Part shown: positions 20,022 through 31,060 of the stretch, piece after piece | Position numbering within the stretch: the first letter of the stretch is position 1 | How the letters are laid out: each line of letters starts with the position of its first letter | Assembly: GCF_029633865.1 (NCBI RefSeq) | Contig: NC_079214.1 | Location: forward strand, 34,891,095 to 34,955,094 | Length of the DNA stretch: 64,000 bases | Direction of reading: 5' to 3' | Source of the DNA: Lampris incognitus | Taxonomy: Eukaryota; Chordata; Actinopteri; Lampriformes; Lampridae | Notes under the pieces: generated by a model | The model's database searches: none | What the model was told of the DNA's origin: nothing | The model's input: only the letters and a program-made list of their open reading frames with translations | Translations under genes and position numbers: made by a program

Positions 20022-23000
20022 TTAAGTCTCATAGTCCTCAAGCCAGGCTGGTGGCTTGTGCTCTCTGACGGGACGGTTACCCGTCCCTTGGGACAGTCCA
20101 GGCTCCACAGATGTTTCAGCACCAGTCTTTGGTTGCTCTGAGGAGTCAGGCAGTCCCAGGGGTACCGCGGTCAAATGGGAAGCATGCCATGCTTTACCAT
20201 CATCCAGGATGTAAGTGCTAGGACCCACTTTCCTTTTTATCAGGATGGATGCAGAGAACCTCTGATGCCCTTTAATCACCTGCACAGGTTTCCGCACACG
20301 CACTCTGCCCCCTTCTCTGAATGAAGGAGTGTGAGCACCCCGTCTTCTGTCACAGTACTCTTTCATGTGAGATTGGCGAAGCGACACCCGGCCACGCACC
20401 TCAGTATCCTGTGCTGGAGAGAGAACGTTGAGCTTAGTTCTCATCTTGCGACCATGCAGGAGTTCAAATGGAGATGCGCCGGTCGTGGCGTGTGGCGTGC
20501 GGTGTAGCTCGATAGACTTGGAGGAAATCCATGGTTGCAGCTTTCCAGGGTTGATACTGAATGATTGCAGCTTGGATACAACCTTTGAGAACTTGGTTAA
20601 ATCTCTCAATTGCACCGTTAGCAGCTGGATGGTATACAGAGGAGCGAATATGAGTGATCCCTCTGTCCTGGAGGAATGTGGAGAACGCAGCAGATGTAAA
20701 TTGCGGTCCATTATCAGTGACCAGGGACTCTGGGTTTCCATAGCAGCTGAAGACACTGCTGAGGAATCCCACCACTGTTTCCGTGGTGACAGATGAAGCG
20801 AAAGCAACTTCGGGCCACTTTGAGTAGTAGTCGGTCAGAGTGACTGCGAACTTACAGTCCCATGTTGCAGTTTCAAACGGTCCAACAATGTCCACGCCCA
20901 GCTTACCCCAGGGGCCCTCAGGCAGAGGTACCGGTTGCAGTGGTGCCTCGGTCACTTTTGCTGACTTGTCTGAACTTTGACACAGTGAGCATGTAGATAT
21001 CTCTGAGCGTACCAGTGCATCAATACCAGGAAACCAGTACAGCTCACGCAAGCATTGCTTCGTTCGCACAATACCCTGGTGGCCGTTGTGAGCCAGGGCA
21101 ATGAGTGTCCGGTGCAAGGAGACAGGCACAACCAAGCGTGACCCTCGAAACAGTTGTCCTTCACACACAGTTCCTGCCTGATCTTGTAGTATGGTTGCAG
21201 CACTGGATTCACCATTTTAACAGACGGCGGCCACTGCTGGTTGATTTGCTCACACAGAGATGCAAGTTCAGGGCAGGAGAAGGAAGCATCTTCAAACTTC
21301 CTCGCAGACACTGAGACAGGGGCCGTCGACAGCAAGGCCACTAACTCAGGTTCTGTGTCCTCGACCAGAGGGGAGGCAGCAGGTAGAGGTAAATGTGAGA
21401 GGCAGTCGGCTGTATGGTTTAATGATCCAGCCCGATACACGACATCATAGGTGAAACAGAGGAGACGCGCAGACCATCATGCAATGCGCATCCCTGCTCG
21501 ATCAGCACCTTTTGTAGAGAGGAGTGTATTGAGGGCCTGATGATCAGTGCGCAGTGTGAACTTCCTGCCCCACAGATATGTCCTCAATTTCTCCACTGCC
21601 CAGACACACGCAAGAGCCTCTTTCTCTACAGTGGAGTATTTCCTCTCTGTTGAAGTCAGTGAACGTGAAGCAAACGCCACTGTGCGTTCTGTGTGGTCTG
21701 GATGCATCTGGGTGAACACAGTTCCCAGTCCGTAGTCGGAGGCGTCAGTTGAAATTATGGTTGGGAAGTCCGGATTGAATAGAGCAAGCGCCGGGCTGTT
21801 CACCAGCAGCTGTTTCACAGTCAGGAAGCATTTCTGAGCCGCTTCAGTCCACTCGAATGTGCCCTCTTGTCGCAGACATGCACGGAGAGGCTCTACCTCT
21901 GTAGCATACTTGGGTATAAACTTTGCATACCACGAGAGCATACCTAGGAAGGAGCGGAGGCTGCCCGCATCTTTGGGAGCCGGGGCCTGAGTAATGGCCT
22001 GCAAGTGCTCTGTGTCAGGCTCGATGCCTTTTGCTGTCACCAGGTGTCCCAGGAACTTCAGACTGGCTTGGCGGAAGTGGCATTTATTTTCGTTCAGCCG
22101 CAGGTCGGCTCCTTCCAGCCGTTGTAGGACAGTTTCCAGAGCTGTGTCATGCTCCTGTGCTGTGCGCCCGTAGCAGATGACGTCATCCAGATAGTTCTGA
22201 ACATTAGGCACACCCTTCAACACTGTCTCCATCAACTTTTGAAAGGCTGAAGGGGCTGAAGCCAGGCCGTAGGGAACTCTGCAGAACCGAAACAGCCCAT
22301 CATGTGTGATGAAAGCTGTTAAATCCCGACTTTCGGGATGCAGCGGCACTTGGTGATATGCACTCTCCACACAGTAGCACCTGTCAGTGTAGAGAGTAGT
22401 TCCTCCATGTGAGGAAGGGGGTAACTATCCACTACAATCCCTTTGTTGGGTTCTCGAAGGTCCAGACACATTCGAATCCCTCCTGTTTTCTTCTGTGTGA
22501 CCACGATAGGTGAGATCCACGGCGAAGCATCGATGCGCTCTATCACACCAGCTGAGAGGAGACGATTCAGCTCCGCTGACACATCAGCTCGCACGGAGAA
22601 AGGAAGGTGTCCTAGTTTCTGATGCACTGACACAGCGTCCGGTGACACTGTCACTTTATGCATGAAACCTTTTGCACAGCCTACGGTTGCAGGTGAGGCT
22701 GGCTGGGTGGTGAGACATCCCACTGACACTGCAACGGCGGGCAGAGATGGAGGTGCTGCGGATGGCGGATATACCGCGTTACCTTCGATGTGCAGGCAGA
22801 GAGCGGATATGAGGTCTCTCCCCATAAGTGCAGTCCCTGAGTCCACTACATAGAAGCTGGCTGGCCCTTTTATGCCATCCATGTAAACGGTCGCTTCCAT
22901 GCAGCCCAGCACATTGATAGGGGTCCGTGAGTATGTCACTAGACGGACTGAGGATTGTTGTAGAGGAGCTTCTTTGAAGTGCTCATCGTAGATGCATCGA

Positions 23001-23960
23001 GGTAAAACAGACACTGAAGCACCCGTATCCACCGTTAGTTTCACTGTCTTCACCACTTTCGCTGTTTGAATGTCCACTGAACACTGTATCTTATCAGGGG
23101 TGTCTGTTCCTTCCACAAGCAGGAGTGTATATTCAGGCATTTCAACCTCCTTCACTGAATGAGTCTGCTGAGACTGCTTACACACACGGGCAAAGTGTCC
23201 TTTTTTATTGCAACCTCTGCATGTTGCTTTTGCAACTGGACATTCCTGTGAGTTAGCAAGGTGTTTCTCTGAACCACACCGGTAGCAGGTAAGTGAGGAG
23301 GAGGCATTAGCAGATTTCTGAGCAGACTTTGCATATGCACCCTTGTGTGGCTTTCCCTGGCCGCGTGCAGTTTTCTGGGTCTGCACAACTTGTACTGGTA
23401 TTTGCTGCTGACCTGCCATACACTTAGCTTGTAGGGTAGCAGCTTCACATTGAGTAGCTATGGAAATAGCATCGGCTAATGTCAGGCTTGTCTTTAGTAA
23501 TAACCTCTCTCTAATGCGAGGGTTAGCTACATGCTCCACGAGCTGATCTCGAATCATGTCATCAGAGTTTGCAACCAGTTCTCTTAATGCAGCAATATAT
23601 TGCACTATGGATTCTTGTGCTCCCTGCACTCTCTTTCTGAAAGCATACCGCTCCGAAACTATGTTCACCGTCGGCGTAAAATGGCCCTGTAATGTCGTAG
23701 TGGCGAATGCTAAATCCTGACCTGTGTCCGGCAATTTATGGAAGATCCGCTGTCCTTCCGAGCCCAAACAATGCAGAAGTAGTGCTCTTTTCATTGCCTC
23801 ATGCCACGCGTTTCCAGTTGCATTGGTCACGAGAGGTAATTCTCGAACATCTTCACCCACGTTTTGAAAAGTATCGCCGGTTCTCCCGGGCACGGCAAAA
23901 AAAGATCTGGAAACGGTGCATTGGCCGTCTTGTCCGTTTTAAAGTATGCAGGTCCGTCTC
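20022..23960 (-). pseudogene. Gypsy-3 gag-pol, several frameshifts and one stop
   Basis: Blocks in order along the minus strand: gag capsid and knuckles (CYRCGSEKHLANSQEC, CRGCNKKGHFARVC), retropepsin (KLTVDTGASVSVLP) and RT N-part at 23893-22319; RT core with NYLDD and RNase H (TLRTDHQALNTLL) at 22370-21477; an in-frame TGA where Arg is expected near 21477; RNase H end to 20952; integrase (HNGHQGIVRTKQCLREL, VTDNGPQFTSAAF, NGAIERFNQVL) at 21168-20464; and the integrase C-terminus to 20022. Frame changes occur near 23880, 22345, 21150 and 20500. Confidence 0.87.
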
Positions 23961-23970
23961 GTCGCCAATT

Positions 23971-24240
23971 TGTTATATTCTTTGGTAGAATAACCACACG
24001 ACGTATTGCTTAATAAACTTTACTAAAAGAATTGCAAGGCAGACCGTTAGCTTCCAACATCCCCCGACAGGTTCTCAGCAGCAACTCACAACAACATACA
24101 AAGAGTCAACCTAACCTATTGTTACTAGTGACCTAAGAATACAGCACCCTCTAGCGGTTGGCAGTATAGAACTCAATGTAATATAGGGTAACTAGATTAC
24201 TGAACACAACAGCTACCTTATAAGTAAGCCCTCAAACTTC
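23971..24240 (-). repeat. Gypsy-3 5' LTR (outer end uncertain)
   Basis: Starts on the plus strand as tgttatattctttgg, next to the primer site. It contains a poly(A) signal (aataaa, plus-strand orientation, at 24012). Confidence 0.55.
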
Positions 24241-24289
24241 TGGCGAGCAGGTGACCTGAGGTTGCTATCTAGTTGGTTTCTTCAGATTT

Positions 24290-24600
24290 TCCATGGGGCG
24301 CAGTTCTGTGCGCCCCAGACACTCCAACTTTTATTGGCAGCGAATTGGTATTGTTTTAATGTTTTTTGATGTACTGTGATTGGACAATTATCGTGGCTGT
24401 CAATCATGTTCACACCCACCACGACGCCTCGTCTCATCTGTCAATCATCCACCGTCTACGAACCCTGACAAACTCTATAGGCTACATTGTCCTTCTTAAT
24501 AGCTCCGTTACTGTGTGGACATTAAAGCAGAGGCCAGGTGTGCTGCGCCAAGGTAAATTGCGCCCCTCCCCCCCAAAATAACAGGAACAGCCGCCACTGG
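24290..24600 (-). mobile_element. unclassified DNA-transposon fragment
   Basis: At one end is a hairpin GGGGCGCA-6 nt-TGCGCCCC (24296-24317). The other end reads, on the minus strand, ccagtggcggctgttcctg, resembling a terminal inverted repeat of fish hAT-like elements. No ORF. Confidence 0.35.
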
Positions 24601-24732
24601 TATTGTCCTAATTAAGCTAGCAGAGGATGACTGGGCGCAGTTCCCTGGTCGTAGTAAAACTTACGAAAAGTAATGCACTAAAATACGTATGTAACCCACG
24701 TAATCGTGGGCCAGGCTGTGATCACGTGACCT

Positions 24733-25290
24733 AGGCGCTGGATCGGCTCTGAGCCCTTTCTTCTTTGCAATGGTGATGGACAGGTTGGCGGACGAGATCA
24801 GGCAGGAGTCTCTGTGGACTATGATGTTCGCGGATGACATTGTGATCTGTAGCGAGAGTAGGTTGCAAGGTGGAAGAGAGCCTGGAGAGGTGGAGGTATG
24901 CACTGGAGAGAAGAGGAATCAAAGTCAATAGAAGCGAGATGGAATACATATGCGTGAATCCGAAGGAGGACAGTGGCGAGGATGCAAGGAGTAGAAGTGA
25001 TGAAGGCATATGAGTTTAATTACTTGGGGTCAACTGTACAAAGTAACAGGGAGTGCAGGAGAGAGGTGAGGAAGAGAGTGCAGGCAGGGTGGAGTGGGTG
25101 GAGATGAGTGTCAGGAGTGCTTCGCGACAGAAGGGTACCAGCAAGAGTTAAAGGGAAGGCTTACAAAATGGTTGTGAGACCAGCTATGTTATGGCAGAGT
25201 TGAAGATGCTAAGATTTTCATTGGGAATGGCGAAGAAGGACAGTATTAGGAACGAGTACGTTAGAGGGACAGCTCTGGTTCAATCATCAA
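24733..25290 (+). mobile_element. RTE-type LINE, RT fragment
   Basis: Reads SALSPFFFAMVMDRLADEI and WTMMFADDIVICSES, i.e. RT motif C (FADD), followed by the KYLGSTVQSN-type segment in broken frames (near 25015) and ELKMLRFSLGMAKKD (25197-25240). Nearly collinear with 36990-37540. Truncated at both ends and frameshifted. Confidence 0.8.
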
Positions 25291-26027
25291 TCCCGCCCCC
25301 CGTATTTACTGTTGCTATGTCCAAGCTTCCCAAGATTAAAATTCATAAAAATGATAAATTGCGGCGCATAATATGTGGTTTGGTGACATTGTGGAGATGA
25401 CAACGAGAAGGGAAAGAGCTGCAGCTTTATTTCGTTGGTTACGTTTTCGCATTTGTTTAACGTTACACATCATGTATCGGGTGTTTCGCGCACAAGATAC
25501 ATTCCATTTGGATGCCAGGGCGGTCCAAAGGTTGGGTTTGGGGTATAGTTAAGAGCCGCCTTTGCCGCAGTCGCCCCGGCATACAAATCGAATAACCCTT
25601 GCGTGCGAAACACCGTCCGAACAGGCAGTCCCATAATCGTCTTCAGTCCACTAGTTATCATTGTACTTTAGCCTACCAGTGTGTAGCTAGAAGGCACAGT
25701 ATCAACTATTTTAGATATTCATATCTCCAGTTACACTGCCAAATAAAATTATGAGGTAAATGGGATATGTAGGCTACATTATAACCGTGTTCATGCACCC
25801 CTCCCAGCCAATCAGAATCAAGCATTTCCAAATAAAGTTGAATAAATCTGTAGGCCTATACATTGTCTTTGTAATTCTGTTTTTCTTGCATAATAAAATG
25901 ACACTTCTCCTCCGGTCCTTATATAATAATTCGATATCTGGTGTCTATATTTACCTTAATCTTTATAATAACTAACGTTATATGATATTTACCCCCCCCT
26001 CCAAAAAAACCCACACACACATACAAA
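25291..26027. other. no recognised feature
   Basis: I see no gene or named repeat. It carries AACGTTA-rich and AT-rich tracts and a C-run (25991-25999). Confidence 0.4.
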
Positions 26028-26063
26028 ATGACTTCCTGTTCCTGTTTCCGTTTCGTTGGCAAG

Positions 26064-26250
26064 ATGGATTCTGAAGGTGAGGCGATACTCAAGAGTTTAG
26101 ATAGAGTGGAGGAATCCATCTTACAAGATTTGGAAGAGATCCCTGGACCTTCCCAACCCCTACCACCACCACCACCCTCCCGGGTGAGATGGGTGCAGCG
26201 AGATGATGTTTACAGGGTGGTCGGTCAAAGAGTCGGACCACGTTCACAAG
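26064..26250 (+). CDS. possible first coding exon, unknown protein
   Basis: An ATG in a good context (caagATGG) opens a frame beginning MDSEGEAILKSLDRVEESIL, followed by an acidic stretch, a run PQPLPPPPPP-like and RWVQRDDVYRVVGQRVGP. It reaches CACAAG|GTAACG, a good 5' splice donor, at 26250/26251. An in-frame ATG at 26028 lies upstream. I do not recognise the protein, and I see no obvious downstream exon within the following 600 bases. It could be a small host gene exon, the 5' exon of a DNA transposon, or chance. Confidence 0.35.
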
Positions 26251-26713
26251 GTAACGTTAACGTTACCAAGCTAGCTAGCTAACGTTAGCTTCCCTGTGCA
26301 GCATTCGGTCAGTTTGGTACTTTCTGCAAGATAAATCGCTGTCACTTGATAGCTTATGTGTCACATTATTAGGTTTGAAGTCTAAGTAGTGATAGAGAGT
26401 GATTGTAAATTCCAGTCATGCGGTTTATTTAACGTTAATCAAAATAAGGTTTGTTTACCGGTATGTAGCTACAGGTACCGCATCAGGGGGAGTAAACTCC
26501 CAAGTCCCAGCGTGCCATTGCATTGCATTGGCTAAAAAGGGAGCGCAACACTCGTTAAAGGAGAATTCCAGAGTAAAATCAACTTACGATGTATTGTGGT
26601 ATAACCCCTATTAGAAACCTATGCCGGGAGATCAAGTATTCCAGGCGAACGGGTCACCCAATAGCCACCGCTAGCTAAATTGCTAACATGGCTAATTACT
26701 AGCCTTTTTGAGG
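26251..26713. other. spacer between exon candidate and foldback
   Basis: Contains stacked AACGTTA and GCTAGCTA motifs, and a sequence (about 26560-26710) that probably belongs to the flank of the foldback repeat. No ORF of note. Confidence 0.35.
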
Positions 26714-27329
26714 GCATGTCACAGGAACACAACAAACAGTCATTGAAAACCGACTAACAGTGTCCAAAATTCCTCAACACTTCGTTGCTTTAGTGAATCA
26801 GGTCTTAACATATAAACAAAAACACCGAGGAGCACAGATAGTTTATTTTTACCAGTGTTTTCAAAGCCATGCATCCGGAGTTTTAACAGCTCGTCAATGC
26901 CTTCAGGGAAAAGACCAAAATAGTCGATCGCCGAACAAAACAGGACATATGATGGGTTCGTGAATTATCACAACATTGAACGATACTACAGTCTACTGAC
27001 ATTATTAATTGGAATAACGATTGAATGACAACAAAATAGATTAGGTTAGCTTTGGAAAATTAACAATATGGGGTGGTAATTCACGAACCCATCATATTTC
27101 CTGTTTCGTTCGTCGATCGACTATTTTGGTCTTTTCCTCAGAAGGCGTTGGAATATGGATGCATGGCTTTGAAAACACTGGTAAAAATAAACTATCTGCA
27201 GTCCTCGGATAATCTCGGTGCTTTTGTTTATATGTTAAGACCTGATTCACTAAAGCAACGAAGTGTTGAGGAATTTTGGACACTGTTTGTCGGTTTTCAA
27301 TGACTGTTTGTTGTGTTCCTGTGACATGC
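26714..27329. mobile_element. foldback repeat with ~250-bp arms
   Basis: The left arm (26714-26967) is the reverse complement of 27077-27329 over almost its whole length, from gcatgtcacaggaacac to tgggttcgtgaatta, around a 109-bp loop. A central section of the left arm (near 26870-26900) and a 14-20-nt gap near 26838 differ. Neither target duplication nor a transposase is visible. It could be a foldback/MITE or an inverted duplication. Confidence 0.75.
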
Positions 27330-27520
27330 ACGAGTACAATAGCACAAGTATGCGTGAGCAACCGGAGCAGGGCGCATGCGCGTTTCCGTCTAAATTAGAC
27401 CACTGCTCCAAGCTTCAGAAATGGAAGCCTAGGGTGGGTGAAAAACATCATATGCTGACGCATAAGGAACTTGACTGATCTACAGAAAATGACGCCTAGG
27501 GAATGAGAATGTGTTGCAAC
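27330..27520. other. short spacer
   Basis: No recognised feature. Confidence 0.3.
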
Positions 27521-27546
27521 GGGAGCAGCTGAAAGTAGTAGTAGTA
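27521..27546 (+). mobile_element. RTE 3'-end scrap
   Basis: gggagcagctgaaagtagta followed by more gta units: the same terminal sequence as the RTE 3' ends at 735-760 (minus) and 37766-37798. Confidence 0.55.
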
Positions 27547-27652
27547 ATATGTATTTAAAAGTAGTCAGTGTTGGAGCAAGTCTCAAATCTTCTGGAAGCT
27601 TATTACAGTTATTTGTAGCATAGTAGCTAAACAGACATCAAAAGACATACAT

Positions 27653-28038
27653 GGGGTGTCCGGGCGGCGTGGTGGTCTATTCCGTTGCCTACCAACATAG
27701 GGGATCGCTGGTTAGAATCCCCGTGTTACCCCCGGCTTGGTCGGGCGTTCCTACAGACACAATTGACCGTGTCTGTGGGTGGGAAGCTGGATGTGCGTAT
27801 GTGTCCTGGTCGCTGCACTAGCATCTCCTCTCGGTCAGGGCGCCTGTTCGGGGGAAGGGGGAACTGGGGGGAATAGCGTGATCCTCCCACGCGCTACGTC
27901 CCCTTGGCGAAACTCCTCACTGTCGGGTGAAAAGGAGCGGCTGGCGACTCCACATGCATCGGAGGAGGCATGTGGTAGAGACCGAGACGGCTCTGAAGAG
28001 TGGGCAATTGGCGAAGTACGATGGGGGAGAAAAAAAAG
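27653..28038 (+). mobile_element. tRNA-head SINE (teleost type)
   Basis: The head ggggtgtccgggcggcgtgg has a B-box-like GGTTAGAATCC at 27710-27720. The body contains the recognisable strings gtgtcctggtcgctgcacta, cgtgatcctcccacgcgcta and actccacatgcatcggagg, and the tail ends gggggagaaaaaaaa. I know this body as an abundant teleost SINE, without a firm family name. Confidence 0.75.
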
Positions 28039-28721
28039 ACATGCATGCTAGGGCCAACACTCCCATCTGTGCCCCTGACCAAGGCAAGGCAGGGAAAGGC
28101 AAATTTGTCAATATAGCACATCTCCATAACAAGGCAATTCAGTACGTTTCATCATCACCAACAGGGCTTCCGGGTAATGGCGTCGCAGTGATCAGCGGTG
28201 TTTTCTTCGTCTCTCCCCGCCTGACATTTCTATTAATTACCGCACCTCTTGTCGGGGATACGTTTGCTATCCCCTCATCCGAGTCCGTTAATGTGAAGAA
28301 AAGACAGTCGAGACGTTTCTGGATATAATTCCGCAGTTTATTATTTTGGCAGATATCTGGAGACACAAACAGCCAATCCTCCCAATGTGTCTGTCTTTCT
28401 TTGTGTGTGAGCTTCTTTATATGCTAAACCTCCCTTGTTCATTCGTCACACATGGCCTTGAGCTTTCTTACCGACTTGTTTTACTTCTCTACAATATCCC
28501 TTCTGTCTGCATAACCCCCCCCCCCCTGTTAGCTATCCGCCTTTTGGGTAGGGAGAGTTCATCCTGTGTTGACATGTCGTGCCTACCTCGAGGGTCTCAC
28601 TGTTCCAGACTTCTTACTTCCTCTCACTGGCCTTGGTTACACAAGCAGTACTATCTACATGTAGCAAGTAATATAATTCACATAATGACATTTAGTTAAC
28701 CCACCATCGTTTGATATATAT
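28039..28721. other. no recognised feature
   Basis: A gene-free stretch with a C-run (28516-28526). Nothing identified. Confidence 0.35.
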
Positions 28722-28876
28722 TGTAGCGAATTCGGGGGGCAGTCTGGCAGACCGTCGCCATGGCCGGGACGCGAACCTGTGTCTCCCGCTCCGCAAGCGA
28801 CAACGTTAACCAGTCGACTAAAGGGTCCGACCCGTTAGTCAAGGACCAACGTGTCTACTTATCCATGCACGTTACA
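28722..28876 (-). repeat. TRIM 3' LTR (155 bp)
   Basis: The A box TAGTCGACTGG (complement of 28810-28820) and B box GGTTCGCGTCC (complement of 28767-28777) are 32 nt apart. The 61 bases 28814-28874 are identical to 29088-29148. Confidence 0.75.
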
Positions 28877-28976
28877 CTACCCCCCTCCTTCGGGAAGCGC
28901 GTCCCCGCGCTTAAGCATATCAGTTCCTTCACGCCTCAGGGCGCATACGCTTCCGATGGCCTTACGGTCGCTCCAT

Positions 28977-28992
28977 CCCACTTCTGACACCA
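28977..28992 (-). promoter_or_regulatory. TRIM primer-binding site (tRNA-Leu type)
   Basis: TGGTGTCAGAAGTGGG on the minus strand, one base inside the 5' LTR. It is complementary to a 3' end CCCACTTCTGACA-CCA. Confidence 0.7.
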
Positions 28993-28993
28993 T

Positions 28994-29150
28994 TGTAGCG
29001 AATTCGGGGGACAACGCAACCACAGGAACTGCCGCGGCCGGGCAGCGAACCCGTATCGCCCGCACCGCAGGAGGCATCACTAACCGCTCGACTAAAGGGT
29101 CCGACCCGTTAGTCAAGGACCAACGTGTCTACTTATCCATGCACGTTAAA
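28994..29150 (-). repeat. TRIM 5' LTR (157 bp)
   Basis: The A box is TAGTCGAGCGG (complement of 29084-29094) and the B box GGTTCGCTGCC (complement of 29041-29051). The part between about 29012 and 29087 is clearly diverged from the other LTR, while both flanks match exactly. Confidence 0.75.
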
Positions 29151-29212
29151 CTATGGTTTATGGTTCCAATAATATTTTAAGTATTACACTCTCCAAGCTT
29201 TTAAAAAATTAT

Positions 29213-30129
29213 CTAAAACGCTCCCTATTAACACGCAAAAATGCCAAACCACAAAAACAAAGTAAAACGGGCCAAGCCCGTGAAACAACAGTGGATTCTT
29301 CAAACTCAAGTGACGCTAGCATCGGGCCTGTAGCTAACGTTAGCGCTATGCTACCTGAAATCTCGTCGGAGGCTCTGCTTAAACGCATTGCCCATGTTGT
29401 TGCAGAAGAGGGCCAGCGAACTCAAAAGATGTTCAATGAGGTTTTCACCAAATTTGAGACGAGCCTGGATGCAAAAATCAGCAGCGTGGTTATACGTGTT
29501 GACAATGTCGCGGCGGCTACCGACTCTCTTACTACACGTCAGACTGAATCGGAGGCACCTATCTCCGCCTTGGAAGATGAAACAGCCCCGCTGCTCGGGA
29601 AATGTGCCGCGTTGGAGAAAATGATGGCAGAGCTGTCGGCAAAGGTTACAGACTTGGAGTGACGCTCCAGGCGGGACAATATTAGGATCTCAAACCTCAA
29701 GGAGTCAGTTGAGGGAAGCGAGCCCCTTAATTTTTTTTTTGAAGAGTTTATTCCTAAGGTGTTGGAGTTGCCAGTCACAAGCGTCACTATTGATCGCGCA
29801 CAGAGAGGACCTGGTGCCCCTGCGGATGGTCGCCCCCGCCCTGTTATCATCAAGATCCATCTCTCCAGAGATGTCGCCATGATATTGGCCGCAGCCAGAC
29901 ATAAAGGAAATCTCCAGTATGAGGGCCAGCCCCTCCGTATCGCTCCCGACATCCCCCGGCGGTCCGGTCCGCACGGAGAGCTTTCAACCCAGTCTGAGCT
30001 GAATTTATAAAGAAAGGCATTCGTTTCCAGATGAACTTCCCTGCTGTGCTATCTTTAAAGCTTAACGGTGTCCAGAAGTCTTTTACAAACCCGAAAGATG
30101 CCAAGGCATTTTTGGAGGGGAGCGTTTGA
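29213..30129 (+). pseudogene. L1-2 ORF1
   Basis: Coiled-coil region (ISSEALLKRIAHVVAEEGQR ... EKMMAELSAKVTDLE), then the RRM/C-terminal domain (RSRRDNIRISNLKESVEG, ITIDRAQ-like VTIDRAQRG, PVIIKIHLSRDVAMIL). An in-frame TGA at 29660-29662 splits them, a frame change near 30005 precedes the last segment (TNPKDAKAFLEG). It is broken near the start as well. Confidence 0.8.
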
Positions 30130-31060
30130 TTTGTACTATTTCACTGCTGTACACCCTGACGCTGGGCGGTTGGTGAGTCAGTACCACTAACGTACACATG
30201 CTTTGTCCCCTCTTCTAATTTCGCCTAGGTCGGACAGTTCACTTTTCTCTTTCGATGGTTATTTACTTATCATACTTTTGTTTATGTAGCCTTTCAGTTC
30301 ATACTTGTATTATAACTATATGTTTTTAATTATGTCACATATTAGTTTCAAATCCATCCTACTTTATTGTCATCTTTGCGTATAATTCCTGTTTAGTTCT
30401 AGTTTTTTATTTTTTTAATTTTGTTTTTGAAGTAAAACATTATTATTAATATTATCATAATATTGTTACATTTGTTTCCGTTTTCGTATTCCGGTTGGGG
30501 GGATTAGAACATTTAACCTATACCTTTTCAGTTCTAGCAGGCGAGAGTGGGGAGAGACAGGTTATCTTTTTTAGTGATTTGTTTTTTTTTCAGCAGGGAA
30601 GTCCTTTTTTCTAGTAAGTTTAGGAAGAAGGTGATTATTCTCTCCTTATGGTTTACAATCTGTTCACTTTGCCATGCAAGTATTTTTGGGGGTGGGTGCA
30701 GTCTCTCAATTGGGGAGAGACCAGCTTGAGATTTCGATGGGAGAGTAGCTGAGGGTGGGTGCAGCCTACCGTTTGGGGAGAGGCTGGCAATGGAGTTTAG
30801 GGTTCTCTGGGTATTTGTTGTTGTGGGATGGGAGGGTGGGGGGGTGGATCTTTTAATGCCGGTGTTGTTTTAGGAGCCTATAGCCCTGGTCATGTATGGT
30901 TTATCGCTGTCCTATTATCTGCTTTACATCCTCATTCTAAGACCTGGAGTGTTAATATCATTTGTCCTTACCAACCTATGCTCTCAGCTAAGGAAAATGG
31001 ATAGTGATAGTGAGCTGGAACGTCAAGCGTTTAAATCACCCTGTTAAAAGAAGGAAAGTG
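30130..31060 (+). other. L1-2 spacer and degenerate start of ORF2
   Basis: T-rich and G-rich non-coding sequence between ORF1 and the first readable endonuclease residues. No other gene. Confidence 0.45.

Larger units (their letters stand above)
20022..24240 (-). mobile_element. decayed Ty3/gypsy element with 5' LTR only (Gypsy-3)
   Basis: The minus strand carries gag-pol at 20022-23960. The primer site TGGCGACGAGA (complement of 23958-23968) is followed outward by an LTR starting at 23971. No second LTR copy appears beyond the stop at 20022; an A/T-rich 3' region (19713-20021) and an L2-type tail occupy that side. The right end of the LTR is uncertain (about 24240). Confidence 0.8.
28722..29150 (-). 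mobile_element. miniature LTR retrotransposon (TRIM-like) with tRNA-like module in its LTRs
   Basis: Minus-strand order: LTR (29150-28994), primer site TGGTGTCAGAAGTGGG (28992-28977), a short non-coding interior, a purine tract (complement of ccccccttccttcgg-type sequence, 28880-28892), then LTR (28876-28722). The interior is only 117 bp and codes for nothing. The primer site fits the 3' end of tRNA-Leu(CAA) plus CCA for all 16 nt, from my knowledge of that tRNA. The LTR ends are TGTA...TACA. Each LTR holds A and B boxes on the minus strand. No convincing target duplication is seen (tatat left, ctatg right). Size and layout match TRIMs, which depend on proteins made by other elements. Confidence 0.75.
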
